NCBI RefSeq assembly: GCF_028640845.1
Contig: NC_080539.1
Location: 364,809,016-364,873,015, forward strand
DNA from: Ahaetulla prasina
Lineage: Eukaryota; Chordata; Lepidosauria; Squamata; Colubridae
DNA: 64,000 nt
Direction: 5' to 3'
Part shown: piece after piece, positions 21,573 to 32,818 of the stretch
Layout: each line of letters starts with the position of its first letter
How positions within the stretch are numbered: the first letter of the stretch is position 1
Made by a program: the position numbers and the translations under genes
Notes under the pieces: model-generated
What the model was told of the DNA's origin: nothing
The model's input: the letters and a program-made list of their open reading frames with translations, nothing else
The model's database searches: none

Positions 21573-22939
21573 CAAGAATTGGAGCATACAAAACATTTGC
21601 TAGACCAATTCTAGCAAACCAGAACTAGACCAGAGCTAGCAATTCTAGCTCGCCTGTCTGGAACCCACACCTCATTTCAGACATTAATACAATTGAGTGT
21701 GTCCAGAAATATTTTACAAGAAGAGTTCTCCACTCCTCTGAATACAACAAAATACCTTATGCCACCAGACTTGAAATCCTGGGTTTAGAAAATTTAGACC
21801 TCCGCCGCCTTCGACATGAATTTAACTCATAGAATCATATCTTATCATAAATATCATATCATATCATAAACTCATATCTCAGGTTATTGTGTTCTCTTTG
21901 CTGACGATGTCAAACTGTTTAACACCACCAACAATAGTAATACCCTTCAAAAAGACCTTGATTTTGTATCCAATTGGTCTAAAACTTGGCAACTCCAAAT
22001 CTCAACCAGCAAATGCTCAGTCTTACATATTGGAAAAAAGAACCCAAACACTAAGTACAAGCTTGATGGACATTATCTTACAGATGACCCCCACTCTGTC
22101 AAGGACCTTGGAGTTTTCATATCAAATGATCTAAGTGCCAAAGCCCATTGCAACTATATAGCAAAAAAGGTTCTAAGAGTTGTAAACCTAATTCTGCGTA
22201 GCTTCTTTTCCAAAAACTCTACACTACTAACCAGAGCATTCAAAACATTTGCCAGACCCATTCTTGAATACAGCTCATCTGTCTGGAACCCATACCACAT
22301 CTCTGACATTAATACAATTGAACGAGTGCAGAAATATTTTACAAGAAGAGTTCTCCGCTCCTCTGTAAACAACAAACATCATATTCCACCAGACTTGAAA
22401 TCCTGGGATTAGAGAACTTAGAACTCCGCCGACTCCGACAAGACCTGTGTTTAACACACAGAATCATCTATTGCAATGTCCTTCCTGTTAAAGAGTTATT
22501 CAGCTTCAACAGCAATAATACAAGAGCAAACAGCAGATTCAAACTTAATGCCAACTGCTTCAATCTTGATTGCAGAAAATATGACTTCAGTAACAGAATT
22601 GTTAATGCTTGGAATACACTACCTGACTCAGTGGTTTCCTCTCCAACTCCTAAAAGCTTTAACCAAAAACTGTGCACAAAAGTGCCTATCGTTCCTGTCC
22701 TATTGTTTCCTTTCAATATACATTCCTGTATATCAGTGCTTCTCAAATAGTGGGGCGGGCTCCCCAGGGGGGGCGCGAGGTTCCGTAAAGGAGGGCGCGT
22801 TTGACCTCGGCAAACACTGTCATAACAAGCTAAGCCCCGTGTTTACAGTCACGCGGGGGGGCACGAAAAATGTTTTCTTCTTCCTAGGGGGGCATGACAG
22901 AAAATAATTGAGAAGCACTGCTGTATATAATGTTGTGAC

Positions 22940-22970
<31 letters not shown>

Positions 22971-22978
22971 TCTGTTAC
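21573..22978 (+). pseudogene. CR1-group LINE fragments with FADD reverse transcriptase motif
   Basis: Two joined pieces. In 21880-22410 the frame reads YCVLFADDVKLFN (RT catalytic box), WSKTWQLQISTSKC, DLGVFISNDLSAKAHCNYI, FARPILEYSSSVWNPYHISD and IERVQKYFTRRVL. The C-terminal tail follows, then an (AAAT)n tail at 22942-22970. 21580-21830 is a second diverged piece of the same region. This matches jockey-superfamily (CR1/L2-like) ORF2; I could not fix the clade. The frames are broken and a hAT lies in the 3' part. Confidence 0.75.
22734..22920. mobile_element. hAT MITE (gtgcttctcaa type) with TSD
   Basis: 187-bp element, termini CAGTGCTTCTCAA and TTGAGAAGCACTG, perfect 8-bp duplication ctgtatat (22726-22733, 22921-22928), inserted in the LINE 3' UTR. 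Confidence 0.92.
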
Positions 22979-23352
22979 AATGCCCTTCCTGTCGAAGACT
23001 ACTTCAGTTTCACTCGCAACAATACACGAGCACACAATAGGTTTAAGCTTAATGTGAACCGCTCCAATCTTGATTGCAGAAAATATGACTTCAGTAATAG
23101 AATTGTTAATACCTGGAATGCACTACCTGACTCTGTGGTCTCTTCCCAAAATCCCCAAAGTTTCAACCAAAAACTATCTACCGTTGACCTCACTCCATTC
23201 CTAAGAGGTCTATAAGGGGCGTGCATAAGAGCACCAGCGTGCCTACCGTTCCTGTCCTAATGTTCCCTTTGGTTGTATCCAATTCGTATGGTTATTTCAT
23301 GCTTGTATTTCTATATACTGTTGTGTTTGACAAAATAAATAAATAATAAAAT
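22979..23352 (+). repeat. second copy of the same LINE 3' end
   Basis: Repeats the C-terminal and 3' UTR sequence (tgcccttcctgtcgaagac, gactctgtggtctcttccca) and ends again in tgacaaaataaataaataa. Confidence 0.75.
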
Positions 23353-23439
23353 AAAAATAACAGGCAATAGCTGGCATGCCCGGAAAGATGGCTCTGCATG
23401 CCACTTCTGGCACGTGGGCCATAGGTTTGCCATCCCGGT

Positions 23440-24025
23440 CTTAGACTTATATACCGCTTCATAGTGCTTTACAGCACTCTCTGAGCGTTTTGCAAATGTC
23501 AGCCTACTGCCCTCCACAATCTGGGTCCTCATTTTATCTGATGAAGGATGGAAGGCAGGCTGAGCCAACCTTGAACAGGCCAGGATTGAATTCCTGGCTG
23601 TGGGCAGAGTTTGCCTGCAATAGAATAGAATAGAATAGAATAGAATTTTATTGGCCAAGTGTGATTGGACACACAAGGAATTTGTCTTGGTGCATATGCT
23701 CTCAGTGTACATAAAAGAAAAGATACGTTCATCAAGGTACAACATTTACAACACAATTGATGATCAATATATCAATATAAATCATAAGGATTGCCAGCAA
23801 CAAGTTATAGTCATACAGTCATAAGTGGAAAGAGATTGGTGATGGGAACTATGAAACGATTAATAGTAGTGCAGATTCAGTAAATAGTCTGACAGTGTTG
23901 AGGGAATTATTTGTTTAGCAGAGTGATGGCCTTCGGGAAAAAACTGTTCTTGTGTCTAGTTGTTCTGGTGTGCAGTGCTCTATAGCGTCGTTTTGAATGC
24001 AATACTGCATTCTAACCACTGCAAC
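23440..24025 (-). repeat. SINE-3 split by an L3 LINE
   Basis: Left part 23440-23616 (tatataccgcttcatagtgc to ttgcctgcaat), right part 23999-24025 (aatactgcattctaaccact). A tgcaata repeat at both junctions is the likely target duplication of the LINE. Confidence 0.75.
23617..23998 (-). repeat. L3-type LINE 3' end with (AATAG)n
   Basis: Starts with (AATAG)n units at 23619-23646, then ttggccaagtgtgattggac and the 3' UTR, and reaches the last codons of ORF2 (ggccttcgggaaaaaactgt). It is inserted in SINE-3. Confidence 0.85.
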
Positions 24026-24035
24026 TATCATAAAT

Positions 24036-24486
24036 CAGTGGTGAAATGTAAAATTTGTTACTACCGGTCCTGTGGGCGTGGTTTGGTGGTGGTGGGGTAA
24101 TGTGACTGGATGGGTGTGGCCAACTTTTTATTTTTTTTTACTTTTAAAAGCATTTTTTCTACAAAAATGTAGAAAAAAGGCTCTGACGATCCCAGCTGAG
24201 TTGCCTGATCGCCAGAGGCTTTTGTTTTCTTTTAAAAGCATTTTTGTTTTGCCTTTAAAAGAAAAAAAAAGCCTCTGACAATCAGGCAACTCAGCTGGGA
24301 TCGTCAGAGGAGCCTTTTAAAAGCATTTTTTCTACAACCTCTTCGGCTGAAGAGGTTGTAAAAAATCCTTTTAAATGGCTCTGACGATCCCAACTGAGCC
24401 GCACGATCATCAGAGGCTTTTTTTTTTAACTTTTAAAAGCATTTTTTTCAGCCGAACGGGTCTGAACCGGGAGCATTTCACCTCTG
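24036..24486. mobile_element. hAT element with internal hairpins (ggtgaaat type), TSD
   Basis: 451 bp, termini CAGTGGTGAAATG and CATTTCACCTCTG, perfect 8-bp duplication tcataaat (24028-24035, 24487-24494). The interior repeats cttttaaaagcatttttt and ctgacgatcccagctgag in both orientations, giving stacked hairpins. Confidence 0.9.
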
Positions 24487-24494
24487 TCATAAAT

Positions 24495-24815
24495 ATATGC
24501 CAGTTGCCAAGCACGTAAACATTTTTTATGTGACCGTGGGGATGCTGGGATGATTTAAGTACAAGGACCGGTCTCATAAATCACTTTTTCAGTACATTTG
24601 AGCTACGGTGGTGCAGTGGTTAGAATGCAGTCCCGCAGGCTACTTCTACTGACTGCCGGCTGCCTGCAATTTGACAGTTCGAATCTCGCCAGGCTCAAGG
24701 CTGACTCAGCAATTAATTAAGGGCTGTAAAAATAGCTATTGCTATTGATTGCTTTTTGTAACTTTGAACAGTCACTAAATGAACGGTTGCCAGTTGAGGG
24801 CTACTTGTATATGCA
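24495..24815 (+). repeat. TA-MITE part split by a SINE-3
   Basis: gccagttgccaagcacgta and taaatcactttttcagtac on the left and ttgaacagtcactaaatgaa / gttgagggctacttgtata on the right are TA-MITE blocks. SINE-3 lies between at 24599-24755 (+): head gctacggtggtgcagtggtt, B box gttcgaatctc, tail agctattgctattg. Confidence 0.7.
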
Positions 24816-25130
24816 AAATCACAGCTAAAATTGTAAAAACGGTTTCCTTCCTTCTTTGTTTCCTTCCATTTTTGCCTTTACTTCCTTTCTTTAACGGTAT
24901 GTAGGAATAGCTTTGAAAGACAGGAGGGAGAGCTGCACACTAGGCAACTGGCATGCAAAAGGTATCTACGCCCCTCTCACCCACCCCCACCCTTCTGCAG
25001 AAAGCAAAAGGAAAGTAGGGGAGAAATACTTTCTGACTTGCAAGATTCTGTTAATATAACATTACAGTAAAAATGGAGCTGGAACTCCTGGTGGTGCTTC
25101 TTCTCTGGTCTACATTGCAGGACTAATTCT
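24816..25130. other. unrecognised stretch
   Basis: Nothing recognised. Confidence 0.45.
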
Positions 25131-25610
25131 GCCTGCCTGCCTGCCTCCCACCTTCCTTTCCCTTCCCTTCCCTCCCTCCTTTCATTCCCTTCCTTCCTTC
25201 CTCCCTCTCTCTCTCCCTCCCTTCTTCATTCCTTTCACTCCCTCTTTCCTTCCTTCCTCCCTTCCTTCCTTCCTCCTTCTCTCCATCCTTCCCTCCCTCC
25301 CTTCATTCTCTTCCTTCTTTCCTTCATTCCCTTCCCGTCTCCTTCCCCCTTCTTCCCTCCCTCCCTTCATTCATTCTCTGCTCCCTTTCTTTCTTCATTC
25401 TTTCCCCTCCCTCCCTCCCTCCCTCCCTCCCTTTCTTCATTCATTCCCTTCCTCCTTCCCTCCTTCCCTCCCTCCCTCCCTTTCTTCATTCATTCCCTTC
25501 CTCCCTCCCTCCTTCCCTCCCTCCCTCCCTCTCTTCCTTCATTCCCTTCCTCCCTTCTTCCTCCTTCCCTCCCTCCCTCCTTTTCTTCCTTCATTCCCTC
25601 CCTCGCTTCC
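25131..25610. repeat. (CCTT/CCCT)n polypyrimidine tract
   Basis: About 480 bp of imperfect ccttccttccctccct units with interspersed ttcattc; almost pure C/T on the plus strand. Confidence 0.95.
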
Positions 25611-26258
25611 CAAGTGAAATTGCCCAGAGTCCTGGCCGCAAAAGGAGGCATCAGGAGAGATGGGTGTCAACTATGAGATGTTCCCCAAAGAGAAGGTTAT
25701 TCAAAAAATCCATCAAAATTTTCATCTGCAGAAAGAAAAGCGATTGGTGCTCGCTCTCAGAGAGCCGACGGGAGGGGCAAAAAAAACCAGAGGATTCTCC
25801 CCAAGCCGGAGCCGTGGGAAAGTAGCGTCCCAGGCAAAGCACCAAACCTTCCCTGCGGGCAAAATGGAGCGGGGGGTGGGGTCCTGAAATCCAGAGAAAG
25901 ATTTCTTACGTCTTCATTCCCTCCAGTTCAGCAACATGACTCAAAGAGCTTTAAGGCTGTAGTGAAGAAAAGCCCTTAAAAACCACTTACCTAAACTTAA
26001 ATACTGTTGGGTCTTCTCCAAAGCCTGCTTTAATGCTCAGCCCTCGGCAGCCCCGGAGGGAAGATTTTAACAACTTTCTCAGAGTCTCTGCCCTTTCGAG
26101 TTGGGGAAGGCTGAACGGTGAAGTTCACTGATAGTCACCTCAGGACATGAGAACCCCCAACAGTGGAAATGCCAGGCCCCTCGACTTCTATCTTCATTAG
26201 GTCCTTGTCCTTATTGTGGTTCTTCAGTTAATAAGTCATGTCCGACTCTTGACGGACT
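25611..26258. other. unrecognised stretch
   Basis: No repeat family or exon recognised; mildly GC-rich around 25740-25890. Confidence 0.5.
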
Positions 26259-26288
26259 CAGGGGTCTCCAAACTTGGCGGCTTTAAGA

Positions 26289-26571
26289 TACTGGTGAAAT
26301 CCAAATGTTTTTTACTACCGGTTCTGTGGGCGTGGCTTGGTGGGCGTGGTGTGGTTTGGTTTGGTGAGCGTGGCTTGATGGGTGTGTCAGGGGAAGGATG
26401 CTGCAAAATCCCCATTCCCTCCCCACTCCTGGGAGAAAGATATTGCAAAATCTCCATTTCCACTCCACTCTGGGGCCAGCCAGAGGTGGTATTTGCTGGT
26501 TCTCCGAACTGCTCAAAATTTCCCCTACCGGTTCTCCAGAACCTATCAGAACCTGCCGGATTTCACCCCTG
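26289..26571. mobile_element. hAT element (ggtgaaat type) with TSD, nested
   Basis: 283 bp, from tactggtgaaatcc to ggatttcacccctg, with a perfect 8-bp duplication ctttaaga (26281-26288, 26572-26579). Internal gtgggcgtggcttggtggg marks the same family as 24036 and 33391. Confidence 0.85.
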
Positions 26572-26665
26572 CTTTAAGACTTGTGGACCTTAAACTCCCA
26601 GAATTGAAGCTGGTTGAGGAATTCTGGAAGTTGAAGTCCACAAGTCTTAAAGTTGCCAAGGTTGG

Positions 26666-27215
26666 TGTTGTGACCCAGGTTCCTGGACTCGGACTCCTGG
26701 ACTCGGATGATTCAGAAAGTGAGGAAGAAGACCTGGCAAGGCCTGCTTCTCCTGGGCCCTCTCCCTCCCTGGCACCCACCCAAAGGGAGGAGGAGGGGCC
26801 AGCAAGGCCTGATTCTCCCAGGCCTTCTTCTGATTTGGCAACGCCCCAAGAACAATTTTGGCTTGATGCAAGACTGCGCAGATGTGACCGGCGTGCAGCA
26901 GAGGAGGCGTTGGGACAAAGTCAAAGAATGATGAGTCACGCAGTGACACCTACTGAGGCTATAAAAGCAGGAGGCAGAACTTCCTGGCTTTTTGTCTTGG
27001 ACAAAGCAGTGAATTTGGGCGGGCAAACTGTTTCAATGGAGGGAAGAATATCTTAGTAAGTAACTCTGTCCTTATCTATAATTTCCTAGCTATCTCCAGA
27101 GACTTGGCAGGCACGTGGGTAGACATGGCCAGAACATTTATCTATGTAAATAAACTAGAAAAGAAGGCCTTTGACTGACTCTTTGTTGGGAGTATTGGGG
27201 GAGGGAAACAGAACA
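26666..27215 (+). mobile_element. solo LTR, subfamily C, nested, perfect TSD
   Basis: 550 bp, TGTTGTGACCCAGG...GGAAACAGAACA, with a 5-bp duplication gttgg (26661-26665, 27216-27220). An AATAAA near 27148 gives the orientation, with a TATA-like ctataaaagcagg upstream near 26959. From its second base the plus strand stays open for well over 100 codons (starting VVTQVPGLGLLDSDDSESEE). Confidence 0.92.
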
Positions 27216-27254
27216 GTTGGAGACCCCTGATATGGACTATAGCACACCAGGCTC

Positions 27255-27490
27255 CCTTTTCCTCCCCTGTCTCCTTCAGTCTGCCCAAATTCACTTTAAT
27301 TCCGTCTGTAACGCTAACCATCTCATCCTCTGCCATCCCCTTCTCCCTTTGCCTTCCATCTTTCCCAACATCAGGGTCTTTTCCAATGAATCCTCTCTTC
27401 TCATCTGGTGGCCAAAGTATCTGAGCTTCAGCTTCAGGATCTTTCCTTCCAAATGACGGGTCAGGGTTGGTTTCCTTTAGGAACGACTGA
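27255..27490 (-). repeat. Bov-B LINE fragment
   Basis: Antisense to the same Bov-B C-terminal region as 13413-14316: the plus-strand translation (LPSIFPNIRVFSNESS, WWPKYLSF) parallels the antisense frame of the intact copy. Confidence 0.7.
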
Positions 27491-27725
27491 TCTGATCTGA
27501 AAGTGATGGTCACCTTTCAATCATAGCCAGAAAGAAAATGAAAGTCTGTGCAGCTCACAACAAAAGAGGTGTTACACAGGCAAACCTAGGATCCACGACT
27601 GCTGTCCATGCTGCGGCATTCTGGACCAGTTGAAATTTCCAGATAATCTTCAAGGGCAGCCCCATATAGAGCACATTGCAGTAATCCAAATAGGGCCAAG
27701 TAGTAAGTGATCATAAGCAAGGCCT
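27491..27725. other. unclassified dispersed-repeat-like sequence
   Basis: Contains ctggaccagttgaaatttcc and gcacattgcagtaatccaa, which resemble an interspersed repeat, but I cannot name it. Confidence 0.35.
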
Positions 27726-27738
27726 ATTGCTCCAAGAA

Positions 27739-28093
27739 GGGACGTGGTGGCTTAGTGGGTAAGACACTGAGCTTACCGATCGAAAGGTTGGCAGTTCAGT
27801 GGTTCGAATCCCTAGTGCCGCGTGGCCGGGTGAGCTCCTGTTACTTGTCCCAGCTTCTGCCAGTTCGAAAACACGTAAAAAATGCAAGTAGAAAAAATAG
27901 GGGCCATCTTTGGTGGGAAGGGAACAGCGTTCCGTGCACCTTTGGCGTTTAGTCATGCTGGCCACATGACCGCGGAGACATCTTCGGACAGCGCTGCCTC
28001 TTCAGCTTTGAAACGGAGATGAGCACCGCCCCCTAGAGTCAGGAACAACTAACACATTTGTGCGAGGGGAACCTTCACCTTTACTTTACCTTT
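27739..28093 (+). repeat. Sauria SINE, full length
   Basis: gggacgtggtggcttagtgg head, B box ggttcgaatccc, tail ccttcacctttactttacc. Flanked by a 13-bp duplication with one mismatch (attgctccaagaa 27726-27738, attgttccaagaa 28094-28106). Confidence 0.9.
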
Positions 28094-28106
28094 ATTGTTC
28101 CAAGAA

Positions 28107-28325
28107 AGGGCTTCCAGTGCCCTATAGCCCTCTCTTAGCTGTGTTACAGAGTCAGCCTCTTGCCTCCAACAGTCTGGATCGTCATTTGACCCACCTCGGA
28201 AGGATGGAAGGCTGAGTCAACCTTAAGCCTAGTGGGATTTGAATTGCCAAATTGCAGGCAGCTGGCAGGCAGCAGAAGTAGCCTGCAGTCCTGCACTCTA
28301 ACCACTGCGCCACCATGGCTCATTA
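28107..28325 (-). repeat. SINE-3
   Basis: ggaaggatggaaggctgagt body and head ctaaccactgcgccaccatg; the tail is lost. Confidence 0.75.
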
Positions 28326-29444
28326 GAAGATTGTAATACGGTAGTTACTTTGTTTTTAATTTTAATATGAATTTGATCAGTTATTTGGTGTTTGTTAAAG
28401 ACTCTTAGGGCTTGCTGATGCAGAAGATTCGTTATATAAAATAACATGAAATCAAATGGACGCTAGCCAATGTTAGAATTAATTGGCAGGAGAACCACAG
28501 GGGTAAAAATGATCAGACTTTGCGATGTGCGGATCTCCATTCCCAGAATCCCCTAGCTCTGTGTCTTGGGACTTCTGGGAGTTGTAGTCCACATCTTAAA
28601 AGTGAATGAAGTTGAGAAACACTGGCCTACATTTATAAAGCACCCCAAATTTGGTCTTCTTCAGATATTTTTTTCGTGTATCAAGCCTGGCTGAAGTGCT
28701 TGAATGCAGTGGTTTATTTATCTATTTAAAACATTTATATAACTGCCCATCTATTAACCAACTCCGGGTGGCTCCCAATCAAAGTTTGTTTCCTCTGGGC
28801 ATGTGGCATTTACAGATAAACTACCACTAAATATGCAGGTCCTTTTAAACTCACAGTTTAAGTAAATCTATTTTTCCCTGGTTAAAAGATGCATGGTAAG
28901 ACTTCCAAGTAGTTAGTATTAATAAATGTATATCATTAATATTATGAAGTGGAACAATAGAGGATGGGGAATTTTGTAGAGAAAAAAATCCAGTCCAGAG
29001 ACATTTATTAATTGCCTAATAAGATAATTAAATTGAGTTGCGGGTTTAAAAGGAAATTATTTAATTGGATTTTAATCAGGGCTTTCCCCATGAAAGCACG
29101 TCCACACAAAAGAGACAACTTGTCGTAAATAATTTACATAATTCCTCTGATTGGATCATATGCTTGGGGCAAAAAAGATTTTCCAAAATAATAAATCATT
29201 CATTTCTGTTTATTGCCTGCAGACTCTTTGGCACGTCCAAAAGTCGAAGCTTTAAACTTCAGCAAAGTCTGCCAAGAGTTCAGCCTAGGACTGAATCCAT
29301 AAAATCCAAATCATACACTTGGAGGGAGGGACTCCAAATCTACAGAAACTGGATTTCTACACAAGACTCACAATGGCAATCTGTGTGGTACAATGACTGT
29401 GTGTGCTTATGAAGGCAAAGGCCCGCTGATCCAGAAATAAACTG
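28326..29444. other. unrecognised AT-rich stretch
   Basis: About 1.1 kb. A half hAT MITE lies at about 28515-28624 (cattcccagaatcccctag, ttgagaaacactgg). A 115-codon frame at 29065-29412 has no recognisable domain and no splice support. Confidence 0.5.
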
Positions 29445-30296
29445 AATAACAGAATTGGAAGGGACCTTGGAGGTCTTCTAGTCCAACCCCCTGCTGAAGC
29501 AGGAGACCCTATATCCGTGATGGCGAACCTATGGCACGTGTGCCAGAGGTGGCATGCAGCGCCCTCTCTGTGGGCACCTGAGTCGTCGCCCCCATCAGCC
29601 AGCTGGTCTTTGGATCTCTGCCGCGCATGACCGGGGGCGGGGCGCACGTGGGGGGCACACATGCCCAGGGGTGGGGCATGTGCGGGGGCCATGCGTGCAT
29701 GCATGGGGGGGTTCATGTGGGGGGCGTGTACACATGCGCAGGGAGTGGGTGCATGCTCATTGCATTTTGGGGGTTTGGCCACTTGATCCAGAAAAGGTTA
29801 GCCATAACTGCCCTATATCATTTGAGACAAATGGTTGTCCATCTCTTCTTAAAAACCTCCAGGGTTGGGGAACACATAACTTCTGAAGACAAGCTGTTCC
29901 ACTGGTTAATTGTTCTCACTTTCAGAAAATTTCTCCTTAGTTCTAGGTTGCTTCTCTCCTTGATTAGTTTCCACCCATTGCTTCTTGTTCTACCCTCAGG
30001 TGCTTTGGAGAATAGTTTGACTCCCTCTTCTTTGTGGCAACCCCTGAGATATTAGAACACTGCTATCATGTCTCCCCTAGTCCTTCTTTTCATTAAAACT
30101 AGAAATATCAAATTTCTGCAACCGTTCGTCATATGTTTTAGCCTCCAGTCCCCTAATCATCTTTGTTGCCCTTCTCTGCACTCTTTCTGGAATCTCAACA
30201 TCTTTTTTTATATCTTGACAAGCAAAACTGGATCCAATAGTCTAAGTGTGATCTTACCAATGCATTATAAAGTGTTACTATCACGTCACGTGATCT
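29445..30296 (-). pseudogene. CR1 LINE, ORF2 C-terminus, split by a hAT
   Basis: Reverse CR1: 3' UTR gggaccttggaggtcttcta, then the antisense of [18 protein letters not shown] and VQRRATKMI segments, out to the region above the ctcgtgatc block. Small indels break the frame. The hAT is at 29515-29810. Confidence 0.85.
29515..29810 (+). mobile_element. hAT element (gatggcgaacctatggc type), TSD, in CR1
   Basis: 296 bp, from ccgtgatggcgaacctatgg to aaggttagccataactg, with a perfect 8-bp duplication ccctatat (29507-29514, 29811-29818). The core is a GC-rich gggcgcacgtggggggcaca tract. Confidence 0.9.
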
Positions 30297-30487
30297 TGAG
30301 TTCTCAAAAGTTCTCAAACTTTACAGCCATAGAATCTACTGTATCAGGTGTTTCTTTGTTTTTTAATTACCAGACTCCCCTGGTCTGCCCAAGAGGCAAA
30401 GCTCGAAGGGCTAAAAAAGTTGCTGCATTTGAATGAACTGGATTTTTTTTGTGGCGTTTCACAGAAGCCCACCAATTTCCTATAGAA

Positions 30488-30690
30488 TAGGGGTGAATAT
30501 AAAATTTGTTACTACCGGTTCTGTGGGCGTGGCTTGGTGGGGGGCGTAATGTGACTGGGTGGACATGGCCAACTTTGTTTTTTCTTTTAAAAGCATTTTT
30601 TCTACAACCTCTTTGGCCAAAGAGGTTGCAAAAAATGCTTTTAAAAGCCTCTGATGATCAGGCAACTCAGCTGGGATCGCCAGAGGAGCC
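30488..30690 (+). repeat. hAT element with internal hairpins, 3'-truncated
   Basis: aggggtgaatataaaatttg / actaccggttctgtgggcgt start as in 24036, then cttttaaaagcatttttt and gatcaggcaactcagctggg. It breaks at the CR1. Confidence 0.7.
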
Positions 30691-30694
30691 TTGA

Positions 30695-31505
30695 AAACCT
30701 CTGCCCTACACCATTTCTGACAAATGGCGGTCCAGTCTCCCCTTGAAAGCCTCCAGTGGTGAAGCTCCCACAACTTCCAAAGGAACTTCTGTTCCATTGG
30801 TTGATTGTTCTCACTGTCAGAAAACGTCTCCTTATTTCTAGGTGGAGTCTCTCCTTGATCAGTTTCCATCCATTATTCCTTGTCTGGCCTTCAGGTGCTT
30901 TGGAAAATAGCTTGACCGCCTCCTCTCTGTGACAGCCCTTCCAATATTGGAAGACTGCTATCCTGTCTCCCCTGGTCCTTCTCTTCACTAGACTAGCCAC
31001 ACCCAGTTCTTGCAACCATTCTTCATATGTTTTAGCCTCCAGTCTCCTCATCATCTTGATTGCTCTTCTCTGCACTCTTTCTAGAGTCTCAACTTCTTTC
31101 TACGTCATGGTAACCAAAACTGGATGCAGTATTCTAGGGGTGATCTTACTAAGGCTTTATAGAGTAGTATAGGGTCCTTGAGTGGCTCAGACTACTAAGA
31201 CAGTCTGTTATTAACAGCAGCTGCTTGCAGTTACTGCAGGTTCAAGTCCCACCAGGCCCAAAGTTGACTCAGCCTTCCATCCTTTATAAGGTAGGTAAAA
31301 ATGAGGACCCAGATTGTTGGGGGGCAATAAGTTGACTTTGTATATAATATACAAATGGATGAAGACTATTGCTTGACATAGTGTAAGCTGCCCTGAGTCT
31401 TCGGAGAAGGGCGGGATATAAATGCAAATAAAAAAAAAAAATAGTAGTACCTCACGTGATCTTGACTGAATCCCTCTGTTAATGCAACTTAGGATTTTAG
31501 ATATT
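30695..31505 (-). pseudogene. CR1 LINE fragment split by a SINE-2
   Basis: Antisense of CR1 ORF2; the reverse frame reads MQRRAIKMMRRLEAKTYEE, SLVKRRTRGDRIAVFQYW and [21 protein letters not shown]-2 is inserted at 31172-31440, with agtagta-like repeats at both ends. Confidence 0.88.
31172..31440 (+). repeat. SINE-2, full length, in CR1
   Basis: Head gtccttgagtggctcagact, B box ggttcaagtcccacc, 3' end gggcgggatataaatgcaaa plus an A tail. Confidence 0.9.
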
Positions 31506-32088
31506 GTACTCACCCAAAACTAACACCTCTTGCCCCCCTCCACAAGTTTCCCACTTTTAAGAAGCATGGGTCCATCTTCCCCTTCCCATGGCTCCATCCC
31601 AGTTTCCTTATCTCCCACCTACCCCCAGGCAAGCTGGCGATTATGGAAAAGGAAAGGAAAGACTGAAGGCCTTTTCAATAGGCATGAGTTGATGAGCCCA
31701 TTTATTCTCCTGGCAGCGAGAACACTGGATTCCATTATGTCTTCTGAATGCAGCCATTGCCCCGGCCGCTGTGCCAAGATGCTGCCTTACAAGGAACAAA
31801 GCCCGATGCTTCCTCAGAGTTAATTAGCTGTGTCAATTGATTTCCCATATCCGGGCAGGGAGGCTAAGGGAGGCTGGGTTTAAGACAGCGGTGGGCTTGT
31901 CATGGTACACGCCATTCAGTTGGGGTAGCAGTGCCAGGATCTGGGCTTTGCCCATCCCCTCTGCATTCTCAGCTTCAGACCCTTGAGTTGGTCAATAGCC
32001 AGACTTCTCACATAGTCAAAAAAAAAGGCAACCGTCTCCAGATGTGGAGCCGCAAATGAAAACTGCACAGTAATAATATAAGCCAGCC
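31506..32088. other. unrecognised stretch
   Basis: No family or exon recognised. A 97-codon frame (31530-31823) lacks supporting features. Confidence 0.5.
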
Positions 32089-32622
32089 ACTCAAGGATCA
32101 TATTATTTCAGATTAAATCTAAGACCAGATACACAAGAATCATAGTATTTCAGATTAAATCTAAAACCCTCAACTCAAGACTCATAGTATTTCAGATTAA
32201 ATCTAAGACCAAATACTCAAGAAACATAATATTCCAGATTAAATCTAAGACCTCCCACTCAACTCATAGTATTTCAGATTAAATCAAAGACCAAATACTC
32301 AAGAATCATAGTATTTCAGATTAAATCTAAGACCCCCAACTCAAGACTCATAGTATTTCAGATTAAATCAAAGACCAAATACTCAAGAATCATAGTATTT
32401 CAGATTAAATCTAAGACCTCCCACTCAAGAATCATAGTATTTCAGATTAAATCTAAGACCAAATACTCAAGAATCATAGTATTTCAGATTAAATCTAAGA
32501 CCTCCCACTCAAGAATCATAGTATTTCAGATTAAATCTAAAACCAGATACTCAAGAATCATAGTATTTCAGATTAAATCTAAAACCAGATACTCAAGAAA
32601 CATAGTATTTCAGATTAAATCT
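32089..32622. repeat. 42-bp minisatellite, about 12.7 units
   Basis: Each unit carries catagtatttcagattaaat and ends actcaaga. Two variants, one with aaatactcaaga and one with a ccactcaaga or caactcaaga end, alternate along much of the array. Divergence between units is low. Confidence 0.95.
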
Positions 32623-32702
32623 GGTGTAGGATTTTAAAACGGAGTTTTTGGAATTTATCGAATCAGCCATTTAGTTCTAATGCTCACAACAAGCCTGGAA
32701 AG

Positions 32703-32787
32703 TACAGATAGTCCTCAATTTATGACCATAACTGGCATCAGGATTTCCACTGCTAAGCAAGATATTTGTTAGGTGAGTCGCACCTTA

Positions 32788-32818
<31 letters not shown>

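Larger units (their letters stand above)
26259..27229. mobile_element. palindromic hAT MITE carrying two later insertions
   Basis: Outer termini CAGGGGTCTCCAAACTTGG and ggttgg-AGACCCCTG. Removing the hAT at 26289-26571 and the LTR at 26666-27215 restores the usual hairpin element of about 130 bp (cttaaactcccagaattgaa and its partner). Confidence 0.85.

Noticed and set aside
26382..27056. 224-codon frame as a host gene
   Set aside because: It joins a hAT, a palindromic MITE and a solo LTR; most of it is the LTR frame.
29065..29412. 115-codon frame
   Set aside because: AT-rich, no domain, no splice or promoter signal.
32089..32622. Regular repeats resembling a CRISPR array
   Set aside because: Units are contiguous 42-bp tandem repeats without unique spacers, in a vertebrate genome: a minisatellite.
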